Part shown: piece by piece, positions 1-9,000 of the stretch
Position numbering within the stretch: position 1 is the stretch's first letter
Layout of the letters: each line of letters begins with the position of its first letter
NCBI GenBank assembly: GCA_964628385.1
Contig: CAZVOD010000007.1
Span: forward strand, 42,416-106,415
Reading direction: 5' to 3'
Length of the DNA: 64,000 bases
From: JANQPA01 sp964628385
Lineage (GTDB): Bacteria; Bacteroidota; Bacteroidia; Chitinophagales; Saprospiraceae
Program-made: the position numbers and the translations under genes
The notes under the pieces: generated by a model
Seen by the model: the letters and a program-made list of their open reading frames with translations, nothing else
Database searches by the model: none
Told to the model about the DNA's origin: nothing

Positions 1-292
1 CTCGGGTATTCCATTTATAGCTGAGGCCTTCGCCGACAGGATTTACGAGTCCAGTGGCCTACTGAGAGCCAGAAGCCAGCCAGATTCAGTGATTTCAGAT
101 CCCGATCAGGCTGCCCGGCAGGTACTGTCGATCATACAAAAAAAGCAGGTGATAAGTATCGATGAAAAACCGATACCGGTCAATGCACAAAGCTTTTGTA
201 TACACGGCGACAACCCTTCTGCCGTACCTATTCTTCAGGCCATTCACCGGTCATTTAAGGCACATGGTATTCAACTGATTAATAATAAATAA
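1..292 (+). CDS. pxpA: 5-oxoprolinase subunit A (LamB/YcsF family), C-terminal fragment
   Basis: The reading frame is open from base 2 to the TAA at 290-292; the gene begins before the window. The visible ~96 residues contain the family's conserved C-terminal stretch (AEAFADR-IY...G-L--R, then a V-ISDPDQAARQ segment). PxpA works with PxpB and PxpC to cleave 5-oxoproline (pyroglutamate) to glutamate in an ATP-dependent reaction. The stop codon overlaps the start of pxpB by one base (TAATG), so the two are translationally coupled. Identification rests on the C-terminal motif plus the pxpB neighbour. Confidence 0.85.
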   Translation, partial: SGIPFIAEAFADRIYESSGLLRARSQPDSVISDPDQAARQVLSIIQKKQVISIDEKPIPVNAQSFCIHGDNPSAVPILQAIHRSFKAHGIQLINNK

Positions 293-966
293 TGACCATA
301 AAAGCTTTAGGCGATAGCGCCATCCTGGTAGAATTCGAACAAGTGATCCATCCAAAGATCAATGCTAAGGTCATTCAATTACATAAGGCATTGAAAAAAA
401 CAGCAGTGAAAGGGGTTACTTTTTCTACACCAGCTTATTGTTCTTTGACTATCGGCTTCAACCCCCAGGAAACTACATTTGATTTTTTGAAGGTAATTAT
501 TGAAAAATCGAACGTTGAACCCCGGGAAGACATAGACGGGCAAGCGCCATTGATTCGTGTTCCGGTTTGTTACGAAGCAGAATTTGCACCTGATTTGGAA
601 GAGGTCAGTCAACAAACCGGACTGTCACCACAGGAAATCATAGCACTGCATACCGATGGTAGTTTCAGGGTTTATATGCTTGGGTTCTTACCTGGCTTCG
701 CCTATATGGGGCCGGTACCAGATCGCCTGTATTGCCGGCGCAAGGCACATCCAAGAGCGAAGATTCCAGTGGGTGCTGTCGCCCTGGCCGGACGGCAGAC
801 GGGCATTTATCCGGTAGTATCACCGGGAGGATGGCAAATTATTGGCCGCACGCCAATCAGGCCTTTTCAGGCTGAAAAGGCAGCACCCTTCTTTTTTCAT
901 CCCGGTGACCTTATCCGTTTTTTTCCTATATCAAAAGAAACGTTTTTAAACTCCCAGATGGATTAG
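292..966 (+). CDS. pxpB: 5-oxoprolinase subunit B (KipI/carboxyltransferase domain)
   Basis: A 224-residue protein, full length for the PxpB/KipI family. It opens with the typical LGDSAILVEF segment and has the conserved FLPGFAYMG motif near residues 135-145, then PRAKIPVGAVALAG and a PGGWQIIGRT-type segment. In the 5-oxoprolinase complex PxpB acts with PxpC, and PxpA supplies the hydrolase part. It starts at the ATG overlapping the pxpA stop. The next gene downstream is convergent and the two stop codons overlap (TAA on minus at 963-965, TAG on plus at 964-966), so pxpC is not downstream. It may lie upstream of pxpA, outside the window. Confidence 0.9.
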   Translation: MTIKALGDSAILVEFEQVIHPKINAKVIQLHKALKKTAVKGVTFSTPAYCSLTIGFNPQETTFDFLKVIIEKSNVEPREDIDGQAPLIRVPVCYEAEFAPDLEEVSQQTGLSPQEIIALHTDGSFRVYMLGFLPGFAYMGPVPDRLYCRRKAHPRAKIPVGAVALAGRQTGIYPVVSPGGWQIIGRTPIRPFQAEKAAPFFFHPGDLIRFFPISKETFLNSQMD

Positions 967-1376
967 TTATTCCCTCTGCGTTCGCGCATACGTTCCCGAG
1001 CCAGGTCCTGATATTTACTGAACTGCTCATCAGATAATATCTCTTGTAATTCCTTATTTTGCTTTTGCTGGACTTCCATGAATACCTCACGCATCGCTGT
1101 TCGGTCTCCCCGGTTATCCTGCATTTTTACTCTCATCTCTTCTCTGTATTTTCTCGTTATAGCCACAAATTCTATTTGTTGCTCTTCTGTTAGTTCCAGT
1201 TCTTCCATCATTTCCATTAACTGCTCTCTTTGGGCCTCTGCACGATCAGTGGTCGCATTATCAGTGGTGGTTTTCTCTGCAGATGTATCTGTACTAGCAT
1301 TGCTGTCTGTAGCTTTTGAAGAAGAGCCACAACTCCAGATACCGACTACCAATAGCAAGGTGATTAATGTTCTCAT
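963..1376 (-). CDS. Small lipoprotein, Spy/CpxP-like helical domain
   Basis: The start is taken at the ATG of 1376, giving a 137-residue product with a hydrophobic leader (MRTLITLLLVVGIW) and a lipobox ending in SCGSS. An upstream in-frame start at 1460 would overlap the barrel gene and bury the leader. After a Thr/Ser/Ala/Asp-rich linker, residues ~50-130 are charged and helical with an ELTEEQQ...F....RKYREEM segment, and the protein ends in an Arg-rich tail. This resembles the LTxxQ-type heptads of Spy/CpxP periplasmic chaperone-like proteins. It lies 68 bp downstream of the outer-membrane barrel gene on the same strand and may be cotranscribed. The function is inferred only from the fold-level pattern. 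Confidence 0.7.
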   Translation of the reverse strand: MRTLITLLLVVGIWSCGSSSKATDSNASTDTSAEKTTTDNATTDRAEAQREQLMEMMEELELTEEQQIEFVAITRKYREEMRVKMQDNRGDRTAMREVFMEVQQKQNKELQEILSDEQFSKYQDLARERMRERRGNN

Positions 1377-1444
1377 TTTTTTTGATTTTTGTTGGTATAA
1401 TAATAGGAAGTTTGGCAAGGTTTCCACCTTATCTCGTTCCCTTT

Positions 1445-4294
1445 TTAGAATCGCTCCCAAAAGCGTCTGGGATTACTATCTTCATTTTTTTGACCTGGTT
1501 TCCCAAAATGTCTCAGCTGATAAGTAAACGTAAGCATAATATATTGCTGAAGAACAATATTCTGGATATCTTCAATGAAGGTTTCTGTTACATTCCTGGA
1601 AATGCTGTTATTTTGCTCCAGCAAATCAAAAACAGACAATTCCAATTCTCCCCTTTGATTCTTAAACAACTTTTTGGCTACTGCTACATTCCAAAGGAAG
1701 AAATCCTGGTTGAAGGCATCCGATAATCCGGTGAATAGCTGATGCGTCAGGTTACTTCTGAATACCAGGCCAGGCCCAAAGATCAGGTTTAGGCCTACTT
1801 CACTAGTTTGAATGAAGTATTCCTGGTTTAACTCTTCCCGTAAAGTATTTTGTACAAAACTAAGGTTGGAGCGCGAAGAGATCGTAAAATCTACTTTAGG
1901 GCTTATATTACTACTCAAAACCACGCCAGATGTGAGTGATGTGTTGTTGGCAAAGTTATTTTGATCATTGATCAGTCCCGGGTTCCGGGTGTAATTACCT
2001 GAGATATTAAAATTCAGATTAGATTTTAGAAAGCTTACTGGTACTCCATAAGTCACAAATGAGCGGATATTCCAGTAGCCATCCAGGTTGACCGGGCGGG
2101 TCAACTGGCTACCACGCGGAAGTGTTATCCCATTGACCAGCAAGTCATCTTCTTCCGCAATATAAGTTTGATTTCCTATATGATTATTTGTCAATGCTAT
2201 CCTAAGTAAGGTATAGAAAACCGTTGCTTTTTCTGTATTCGTATTGGTGTACCTCGCGATGATATTATGCTCATAAGCCTGCTGCAGGCCAGCGTTACCC
2301 GTAGATAACTGTATAGGATTGGAGTTATTCACCACCTCCTGAAGCTGATTGATCGAGGGCTCTCTGGTATTGGTACGGTAAAATATGCGTATATTTTTCT
2401 GCCTCGACCACTGATAGCGGATCATAGCAAAAGGGAGAATATTAAAGAAATTACGCTCTACGTCAAGGGGGTTGGGAAATGTCTGTTCATTATCCAGATT
2501 AGCAATCTCTGCATTAGCTCTTAGCATGAAAATAGCTTTTTTATCTCGTTTCATGAAAGAGGCTCCAAGCTGATGGGTATTATAATCACTAGTAAAAACG
2601 TTGGATAATTGTGGATTTAGAATATCATAATCTTCGGTAGATTCATCAAAATCAAAAGTTTCCTGATCGGATTCTGTTTGATTAAAGGAAGCCCGATAAT
2701 TAAACATCAACATACTTGATTTACCTACTGGCTCAGTATAATTCAGCGAAGTAGATAAATTCCAGCCATCGGAAGTCAAATCAGAGAATTGATCCAAAGC
2801 TTCCGTTTGGGTAGTTCTTCCAAAGAAATTATTTTCCGACAATAAAAAGCTTTCTCCTATATTAGAATTAAAACCCGAAGTTACACTCAGCGAGATAGTA
2901 CGCCTGGATTTACCGAAGCGATGTCGGTAGTTAAAATTTGTGGAAAAATTGACGGCATCAAGATCAGAATTGAAGAGGTTCTCGGTAGAATTCAGCAGTG
3001 TACTTCCACGGGCTGTTTGGCCTCTTGTATCATCGAAACCTTCATTTCGCTGAACTGTCAACCGGGGTCGAATTCTGATACGATCTGTTTCGTTTAATTC
3101 AATATCCACGCGGGCATTAAACCGATGATTGATATTGAGGCTTTCTGCTCTATTGGTTTCGGTATAAACTTGGTTAAAAGTATCAGAAGCATTAAAAAAC
3201 TGACGATTCAAATCCTGCAGGGCAATATTATCGCTTTCATTATAAAAGTAGCTGCTATTGATTTCTACTTTTTTTCCCCATTTATCAGAATAGTTTAACC
3301 CAATGGCGTTGGTAGTGGATATACCATTTTGTGTACCCACCAAAAAGTCATTGGCACTTCCTCCACCACGACTACCCTGGCCGCGTCCTCTGCGGCTTCT
3401 TCCGGATGAGCCCAGGACCCCAGCCAGGTCTTCACTGTTAAAGTTTTGCTGGTTAATATTATTGGACTGACCGATGACCGATAGGCGCATGTCTTTATCA
3501 AAAAAGTTAACACTTCCACCTATTTTATACCTATCGTCTCCTTCATCGGGACCATAGCCGGCATAGGCCTTTCCGAATTGTCCATTTCTCATATTAGGCT
3601 TGGTGACGATATTGATGGTTTTGGTAGTGTTGCCATCATCAAAGCCAGTAAACTCTGACTGATCACTTTGCTGGTCAAAGACCTGAATTTTGTCAATAAC
3701 TTCAGCTGGGAGATTCTGTAGGGCGGCGCGGGAATCATTACCAAAGAACTCTCTTCCGTCAACCAGTACTCGTCCTACGTTTTCGCCCTGAGCTTCTACC
3801 CTTCCATTTTGTACCACAACGCCGGGCATCTTCTTGATCAGGTCTTCTGCATTAGCATCGGGATTAGTTTTGTAAGCTGCGGCATTAAACTGGATAGTAT
3901 CGCCCAGCTGTTCGGCTCTGACAATTTTATCTTTTACTATTACCTGTTCCAGCTCCGTAGCTAATTCCTTCATCTCCAGTCGTCCTACCCTTACCATCTG
4001 GCCACTCATTTCAATATCCTGGGTGATTTTTTGGTACCCGATATAAGTTACCTCAAGACGATACGTTCCATTTTTTACATCCTTAAGAAAGAAGCGCCCT
4101 CTTTCATTAGTCACAGTAGTAGCAATTTCCTCTTCAGTGGTTGGATTTACCAAAGACACGTGAGCACCGATTAGTGGCTCTTCTGCTTTAGCATCCATAA
4201 CTACACCGAATACTGCTCTTTCGAAACCTGGGCGTTGGGCTATCATTGGCTGCATCATTAGCAAGCCCAAAATTAAAAGTAAAGCATTTCTCAT
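1445..4294 (-). CDS. Outer-membrane beta-barrel protein with CarboxypepD-reg and plug domains (TonB-dependent-receptor-like)
   Basis: A 949-residue secreted protein. Residues 1-19 form a signal peptide ending at IAQ. Residues ~27-110 are a carboxypeptidase-regulatory-like beta-sandwich (GVVMDAKAEEPLIGAHVSL...). A plug-like domain follows (~120-240, with DLIKKMPGVVVQNGRVEAQGE and VLVDGREFFG). From ~300 to the end are alternating aromatic/polar beta strands closing with a terminal aromatic residue (WERF). The layout fits the 'outer membrane beta-barrel family protein' group of Bacteroidota, which resembles TonB-dependent receptors. An Arg/Gly-rich loop at ~297-310 is unusual and probably surface exposed. 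No SusD partner is adjacent, so the substrate cannot be called. Confidence 0.88.
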   Translation of the reverse strand: MRNALLLILGLLMMQPMIAQRPGFERAVFGVVMDAKAEEPLIGAHVSLVNPTTEEEIATTVTNERGRFFLKDVKNGTYRLEVTYIGYQKITQDIEMSGQMVRVGRLEMKELATELEQVIVKDKIVRAEQLGDTIQFNAAAYKTNPDANAEDLIKKMPGVVVQNGRVEAQGENVGRVLVDGREFFGNDSRAALQNLPAEVIDKIQVFDQQSDQSEFTGFDDGNTTKTINIVTKPNMRNGQFGKAYAGYGPDEGDDRYKIGGSVNFFDKDMRLSVIGQSNNINQQNFNSEDLAGVLGSSGRSRRGRGQGSRGGGSANDFLVGTQNGISTTNAIGLNYSDKWGKKVEINSSYFYNESDNIALQDLNRQFFNASDTFNQVYTETNRAESLNINHRFNARVDIELNETDRIRIRPRLTVQRNEGFDDTRGQTARGSTLLNSTENLFNSDLDAVNFSTNFNYRHRFGKSRRTISLSVTSGFNSNIGESFLLSENNFFGRTTQTEALDQFSDLTSDGWNLSTSLNYTEPVGKSSMLMFNYRASFNQTESDQETFDFDESTEDYDILNPQLSNVFTSDYNTHQLGASFMKRDKKAIFMLRANAEIANLDNEQTFPNPLDVERNFFNILPFAMIRYQWSRQKNIRIFYRTNTREPSINQLQEVVNNSNPIQLSTGNAGLQQAYEHNIIARYTNTNTEKATVFYTLLRIALTNNHIGNQTYIAEEDDLLVNGITLPRGSQLTRPVNLDGYWNIRSFVTYGVPVSFLKSNLNFNISGNYTRNPGLINDQNNFANNTSLTSGVVLSSNISPKVDFTISSRSNLSFVQNTLREELNQEYFIQTSEVGLNLIFGPGLVFRSNLTHQLFTGLSDAFNQDFFLWNVAVAKKLFKNQRGELELSVFDLLEQNNSISRNVTETFIEDIQNIVLQQYIMLTFTYQLRHFGKPGQKNEDSNPRRFWERF

Positions 4295-4361
4295 ATCAGA
4301 GCTTTTTTAGGTTAGACCATTATGAATCCTATTTTTTCCCAAAATCCAAAAAAAATAGCTA

Positions 4362-5816
4362 TTACTTTTTGCATTCGTATAGGAAGATTTCGTCTCGGAA
4401 GATTTGTTTTACCTGATAATGAGTTTGGATGAAATTTTTGATGGGGAAAGTATCATTTTCATTTCCTCCTTTCAAAATGATAAACCGAGGAGCTTCTTTA
4501 ATCAGTTGTGCTGCCAGTTGTTCCAAATCAATTTTCAATGCATAAATATGGCTGGGCGTCCAAACCAGAGAGGAGTGTACATAAGGTATGGGGCTTCCTT
4601 TTTTTAGCAGATGATAGAGAATCTGCTGATAATTTCCGATGTATATCTGTTCATTTTCTTTCAAATCTTTTTCCAGTTCTGCAGCAATGATTTGGGGGTA
4701 ATCTTTTTTCAAAAAATAATCCTGAATATGAAAAAACAGCACCGCGGCGATCAATATTCCAAATAGATACCACCTGAACTTCCCGGTTCGCACCCAGCGA
4801 ATCCATTTTGGGGTTTGGGAGATTGGTAGATCAAAAAAAGAGCCGGCCAAGAAACAAAACGGCAACATGACCTGAATACAATAGTGGGCAAAGAATTTAC
4901 CGGGTATCAGTGCAATTATCCAGGCCAGTACAAACCAGAGCATGCCTAATACTCTAGTACTTTGGGGGATATGTTTATTAAAAAAAGCAAGAAAGAAAAA
5001 AGCCGAAACTGGAAAGAATCGCCCCATAAAGTCAAAAAAGAAAACAGGGTACTCCCATAGAGAGGCACTATCCGGGTAGCGGGAGCTCACCTCAAAGGAA
5101 TAGAAGAGGAATTCTGTAAGGAAGCCAAGGCTTTGATAATAGAGCAGTAATGCAGCAAAAGGTAGGGTAAAACCCAGGATCATCAAGAAGCCTTTTACCA
5201 GAAATGTCACAGTATTATGCTTCTGGATGTAAGTCTGCCAGGCCAGCAAAAGCCCCAGTGCCAGGGCATCAAAAGCAACCACATATTTAATGATAAAGCC
5301 GACTCCCAGCAGCAGTCCGACTCCAAAATAGAGAAGGATATTTTTTTGATGGATAAATAAGTAGAGCGCTGCAGCTGTAAAGGTGGTAAAAAAGGTCTCT
5401 GTATTCGGCGATATGCCATAAAAGGTAAACATACTGTTGAGGATAATAAACAGGAGCCCGGCGGCGAGAGCGGCCTGGTGGGAACTGTCATCTTTCTTTT
5501 TGGCCTGATACAGGAAAAAGGCCGTCAGCCCCAAAAATAAGCTTGCCGCTAGCCGCATTCCAAAAATTGAAGGCCCAAGAATGGCTTGTATAGCTGCGTA
5601 GATCCAAAAAATCCCGATAGGCTTGGTATCGATAACGTCTATAAAGTAGGTTTGTCCTTTTAGCAAGGCATCAGCGATAACAATATAGGTGGATTCGTCG
5701 TGATCGATCACGCTGATAAAGTAGGAGAAAAAGCGCAGCAGAACTGCGAAGGCCAGCATTACGATTAGGACCATCCAGGTGGGCCATATTGTCGTAGGAT
5801 GGGATTGTTGATTCAT
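4362..5816 (-). CDS. GT39/ArnT-like polytopic glycosyltransferase
   Basis: A 484-residue integral membrane protein with about 10-11 hydrophobic segments. The first periplasmic loop carries the family signature of lipid-linked sugar transferases (VIDHDESTYIVIADALLKG, residues ~37-55), followed by an IDTKPIGIFW segment, as in PMT/ArnT-type (GT39/GT83) enzymes. These use polyprenyl-phosphate sugars and transfer them on the periplasmic face. The C-terminal ~100 residues form a soluble domain (LEKDLKENEQIYIGNYQQ...). The gene stands alone, behind a palindrome-rich spacer that separates it from the operon upstream. The acceptor is unknown. Confidence 0.8.
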   Translation of the reverse strand: MNQQSHPTTIWPTWMVLIVMLAFAVLLRFFSYFISVIDHDESTYIVIADALLKGQTYFIDVIDTKPIGIFWIYAAIQAILGPSIFGMRLAASLFLGLTAFFLYQAKKKDDSSHQAALAAGLLFIILNSMFTFYGISPNTETFFTTFTAAALYLFIHQKNILLYFGVGLLLGVGFIIKYVVAFDALALGLLLAWQTYIQKHNTVTFLVKGFLMILGFTLPFAALLLYYQSLGFLTEFLFYSFEVSSRYPDSASLWEYPVFFFDFMGRFFPVSAFFFLAFFNKHIPQSTRVLGMLWFVLAWIIALIPGKFFAHYCIQVMLPFCFLAGSFFDLPISQTPKWIRWVRTGKFRWYLFGILIAAVLFFHIQDYFLKKDYPQIIAAELEKDLKENEQIYIGNYQQILYHLLKKGSPIPYVHSSLVWTPSHIYALKIDLEQLAAQLIKEAPRFIILKGGNENDTFPIKNFIQTHYQVKQIFRDEIFLYECKK

Positions 5817-5883
5817 TGTGTCTCTGTATGAGCTTTATTCTGGGGATAAAATTAGCAAAAAAAAGACGGGTTGGCGTGGTGGG

Positions 5884-6067
5884 TAGACATGTCATGTCTA
5901 AATATGACATCTAATCCGACCACAGACATGTCATATTTAGATATGACATGTCTGCGATTTTATAACTTTGAAACAAGTCTTTTCTACAGTAGGCTATTGT
6001 CAAGGAAAATGACGCCGAAATATATCCCTCAAAAAAGGACATGACATGTCTAGACATGACATGTCTT
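5884..6067. repeat. Cluster of GACATGTC-core palindromes and short direct repeats
   Basis: The spacer between the 1471-residue gene and the GT39 gene holds repeated copies of the palindromic octamer GACATGTC and variants. (a) 5884-5900 is a 17-bp palindrome with 8-bp arms around one base. (b) 5924-5953 is a perfect inverted repeat with 13-bp arms and loop TTAG. (c) 6038-6067 is a 15-bp unit (GACATGACATGTCT plus A or T) repeated twice head to tail, with a 14-bp palindrome (CATGTCTAGACATG) at 6045-6058. A further related ATATGACAT copy lies near 5902-5910. The last unit ends 4 bp from the stop codon of the upstream gene. The cluster may serve as transcript end, protein-binding array or mobile repeat; this is not resolved. 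Confidence 0.8.
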
Positions 6068-6070
6068 GCG

Positions 6071-9000
6071 TCAAGAAAATAAGCGCCCAATCCAGGATTT
6101 CTGCTCCGGCGGCTCCTGAGCAAAAACCAATCCAGCTAAGCGACTAATTAATTGCGCTTCCTCCAGATCATGATCTTCAAAAGTAATTAGATGAACAGCG
6201 TATGCATTGTATATCTCCCAATATTTGGTCTTTATGCGCTTTAGCTCAGCTAGTGGCGCTTCCCCCTTGGCCCCTTCCTGCCCCGAACCCGATAACATCA
6301 CTTTACCCTTTTCAGTACCCCGCTCTATCTTCCTGTAAAGCTGCTCTAATTCTTCTATCGCCTCAAAAATCTCGTGATAGTAAATATGCCCAACAATTGG
6401 CATCAGATCTGAATTAGACATAGCACCAGGAAGCCTACTTATTTTCCTGCGCACCTCCCTATCTTTATAAAAGACTTCTTCTACTGTATCTCGAATCTTA
6501 TTGATTTCGATATCCAAAATATCTTTAGCCATAGTCCTTTGGCTCCTCATAGCATAAAGTTTGTTCAATCGGCTGGCCAGGGTCAGACTCAGCACTTTCA
6601 GGTCTTCCGGAATGCTGGAAAGGCTCGCATAGAGCAAAGACAAAGCTATATTCCCGGCCCCTAATAGCCCAAAGAAACTGCCCGAACCTGAATTCCAAAG
6701 CGTACTCAAGGTTTTAGAAAATGTTGAAGAGCGCTGAATCTTTCTATGCTCTACCAATTCCAGGCCCTCCAAAATACTCCTGTAGATTTTTGTGTTTCTT
6801 ATTTCATAATCGCTACCCGCAATGGTGCCAATGGTCAACTCCTTTTTCAAAAAAGATAAGTTGCTTTGCCACAACTCGACCGCATAATTGTGCAAAGGCG
6901 ATAAATTGAATTTTGCAAAACGCCTAAATTGGTCGCTACCCTCAAGATTATTCGCACTGATCAGTTTCTTGATTTCATCGATCTCCCCGGAATCAGGCCC
7001 ACTGGAAGTTTTGGATACGACAGCAGCAGCTTCTGGAATAGCCTGAAATAAAGAATGTACGACCTTTATCCTACCAACCTGATACGCCTCCGAAGAAATC
7101 ATACCACGCTCGTTATCGCTCAGTAGGTCTTTAAATTGAGCACTCAAAACTATCAGTTCTTCTTTGTAAGCTAACTCCATTGAGTTGATGACCCTGAAGG
7201 CCTCCTCTATCTCATTCTTCAACAAATGATCCCGAATGGTTTGCATATTTTCATTAAACCTACCAACGCCGCTTTCTATATTTCTTATCAACTTCTCAGC
7301 AAAACTTCTCAGCTTTTTCGGCGTCTCCACTTCAGCTTCAATATCTAATGTATCCCTCTTCTGGTTTCTTTCGTAATGGTGTCTAGCACTAATCAAAACA
7401 ACTTCCTTAGTTTGCTCTTTACTCAAATCAAGCTCCATAAAGTAATTAACTTCGTCTCTTACATCAATGGTTTGGCTCAGTCTCTGCTTTAGATCTTGAA
7501 CTAAAGTTCCATCTAATCGTACCTTCACCAGGTCCTTTTCAAAACCCGGAACCTGTTCCGGTAACAACTGAATTAACTCAAATGCTCTACCCGTTAACTC
7601 CAGATAGGTATCAGAAGTGTGCCGATATGCGTTGTTAGTGACCTCGTCTTCTATAGCCTGTGCCAACAAGTAAATAGAATCTTCCGTGTATAAAGCTTCC
7701 GGCTCTAGCATCTCGATAGCATATGCTGAAAGTTCCTGTAACACCTCCTGTAACTTTGCCATGGCAAGCATTTTTTCCAACTCCTCCTTCTTCTGATAAG
7801 GGGAAAACAGCTCCCGCTCCTTAATTTTTAGGAAAAGCCGCTTCATCTCGCCGAGTTGCTGAGCCTCTAGCCGCTGATAAGGCGCATCACTGAGTCTGAA
7901 ATTCTTTCGGCGCTTCTCTATGCCTGAAATAGATGCATTAAGACTTTCGTACTCTGACTGCCACACGCGCTGCCCCGGACTCTTCAAGATTTGCGCTAAA
8001 ATTTCTAGTGACCTTGATAATTCCTTCCTTTCAATGGCTTGAAGTCCCAGCTCCACAAGAAGCTTGATATCATCGGGCAGCTCTTTTTCCTTTAATTCAT
8101 CCAGTAAATGGAGAAAACGGTACACTATCTGATTTCTAGTGATATTATAATGCTCTTGTGTTATGAGCGCCTGCGTTAGTTCTCTGTACGAATTTTTCCA
8201 CTTTGCCCTTAATAAAAGAAAATCGTCGCTGAATTGCTCGTCGTCCATGAATAATGGCTCTGCCAATTCTAGCGCCTTATCGAGATTATCTTCAGAAACT
8301 AACCGTTTTATTCTTTCCAGCTTTGAAGCCAAAACGCCTATCGATGATTCCTCCGGTGCCGTTCCAGTAGAGCTTCCCAAAGTAATATCATAATTCAACA
8401 CTTTCTTTTTCAGTTGCTCCAATTCTTTTTCTAACTGCTCCCGAATCATTAAAGCTATCGATTCGGAGGTGTTGGAAGGCTCTGCCTGAACCTGTTGTAC
8501 CATTTTTTGATTGTCCTCAAACTGAGCCCGTTGATACTGAATCAACTGGCTTTCCAGCAAAGTCGCGCTATGGATTTTTTCATTAATCAATTGCGCTACT
8601 TTATCGAGTTCGTCAAAGCAAAACTGATATTGCTCGTTTTCCAGTGCTTCATTAGCAACGCCTAAAGATTGAATACTTACGTACTGCTCTTCCAGCAATT
8701 CTCTTCTTACAAATTTCCTGATCAATTCCATCTCCTCTCCTGCCAGTAGAATAGGTGGGTCTTGCATAGGATTATTGAAAAAATTGATAATTTTCAGATT
8801 GGGCATGTCAAATAGCTGGTAGGGCAATTCTTCCAGGTTATTGTAACTAATATCTAATTCCTCCAAGCCGGAGAGTAAAGGCACCAAATTAGGCAATTGG
8901 TATAAGCCATTATTGCTGTAATGCAGTCGCTTAAGATGATCCAAACCACCAATTCTTCTATCCAATTTGTCAATTCGATTAGGATTTAAATCTCCCGGAT

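Noticed and set aside
5884..6067. Possible CRISPR array
   Set aside because: The repeats are short palindromes with irregular, overlapping spacing and no constant-length spacers; no cas genes are present in the window.
5911..6123. 70-codon minus-strand frame across the palindrome spacer
   Set aside because: Its protein is mostly translated repeat (RHVMSRHVMS, DMSYLNMTC) and it overlaps the end of the giant gene.
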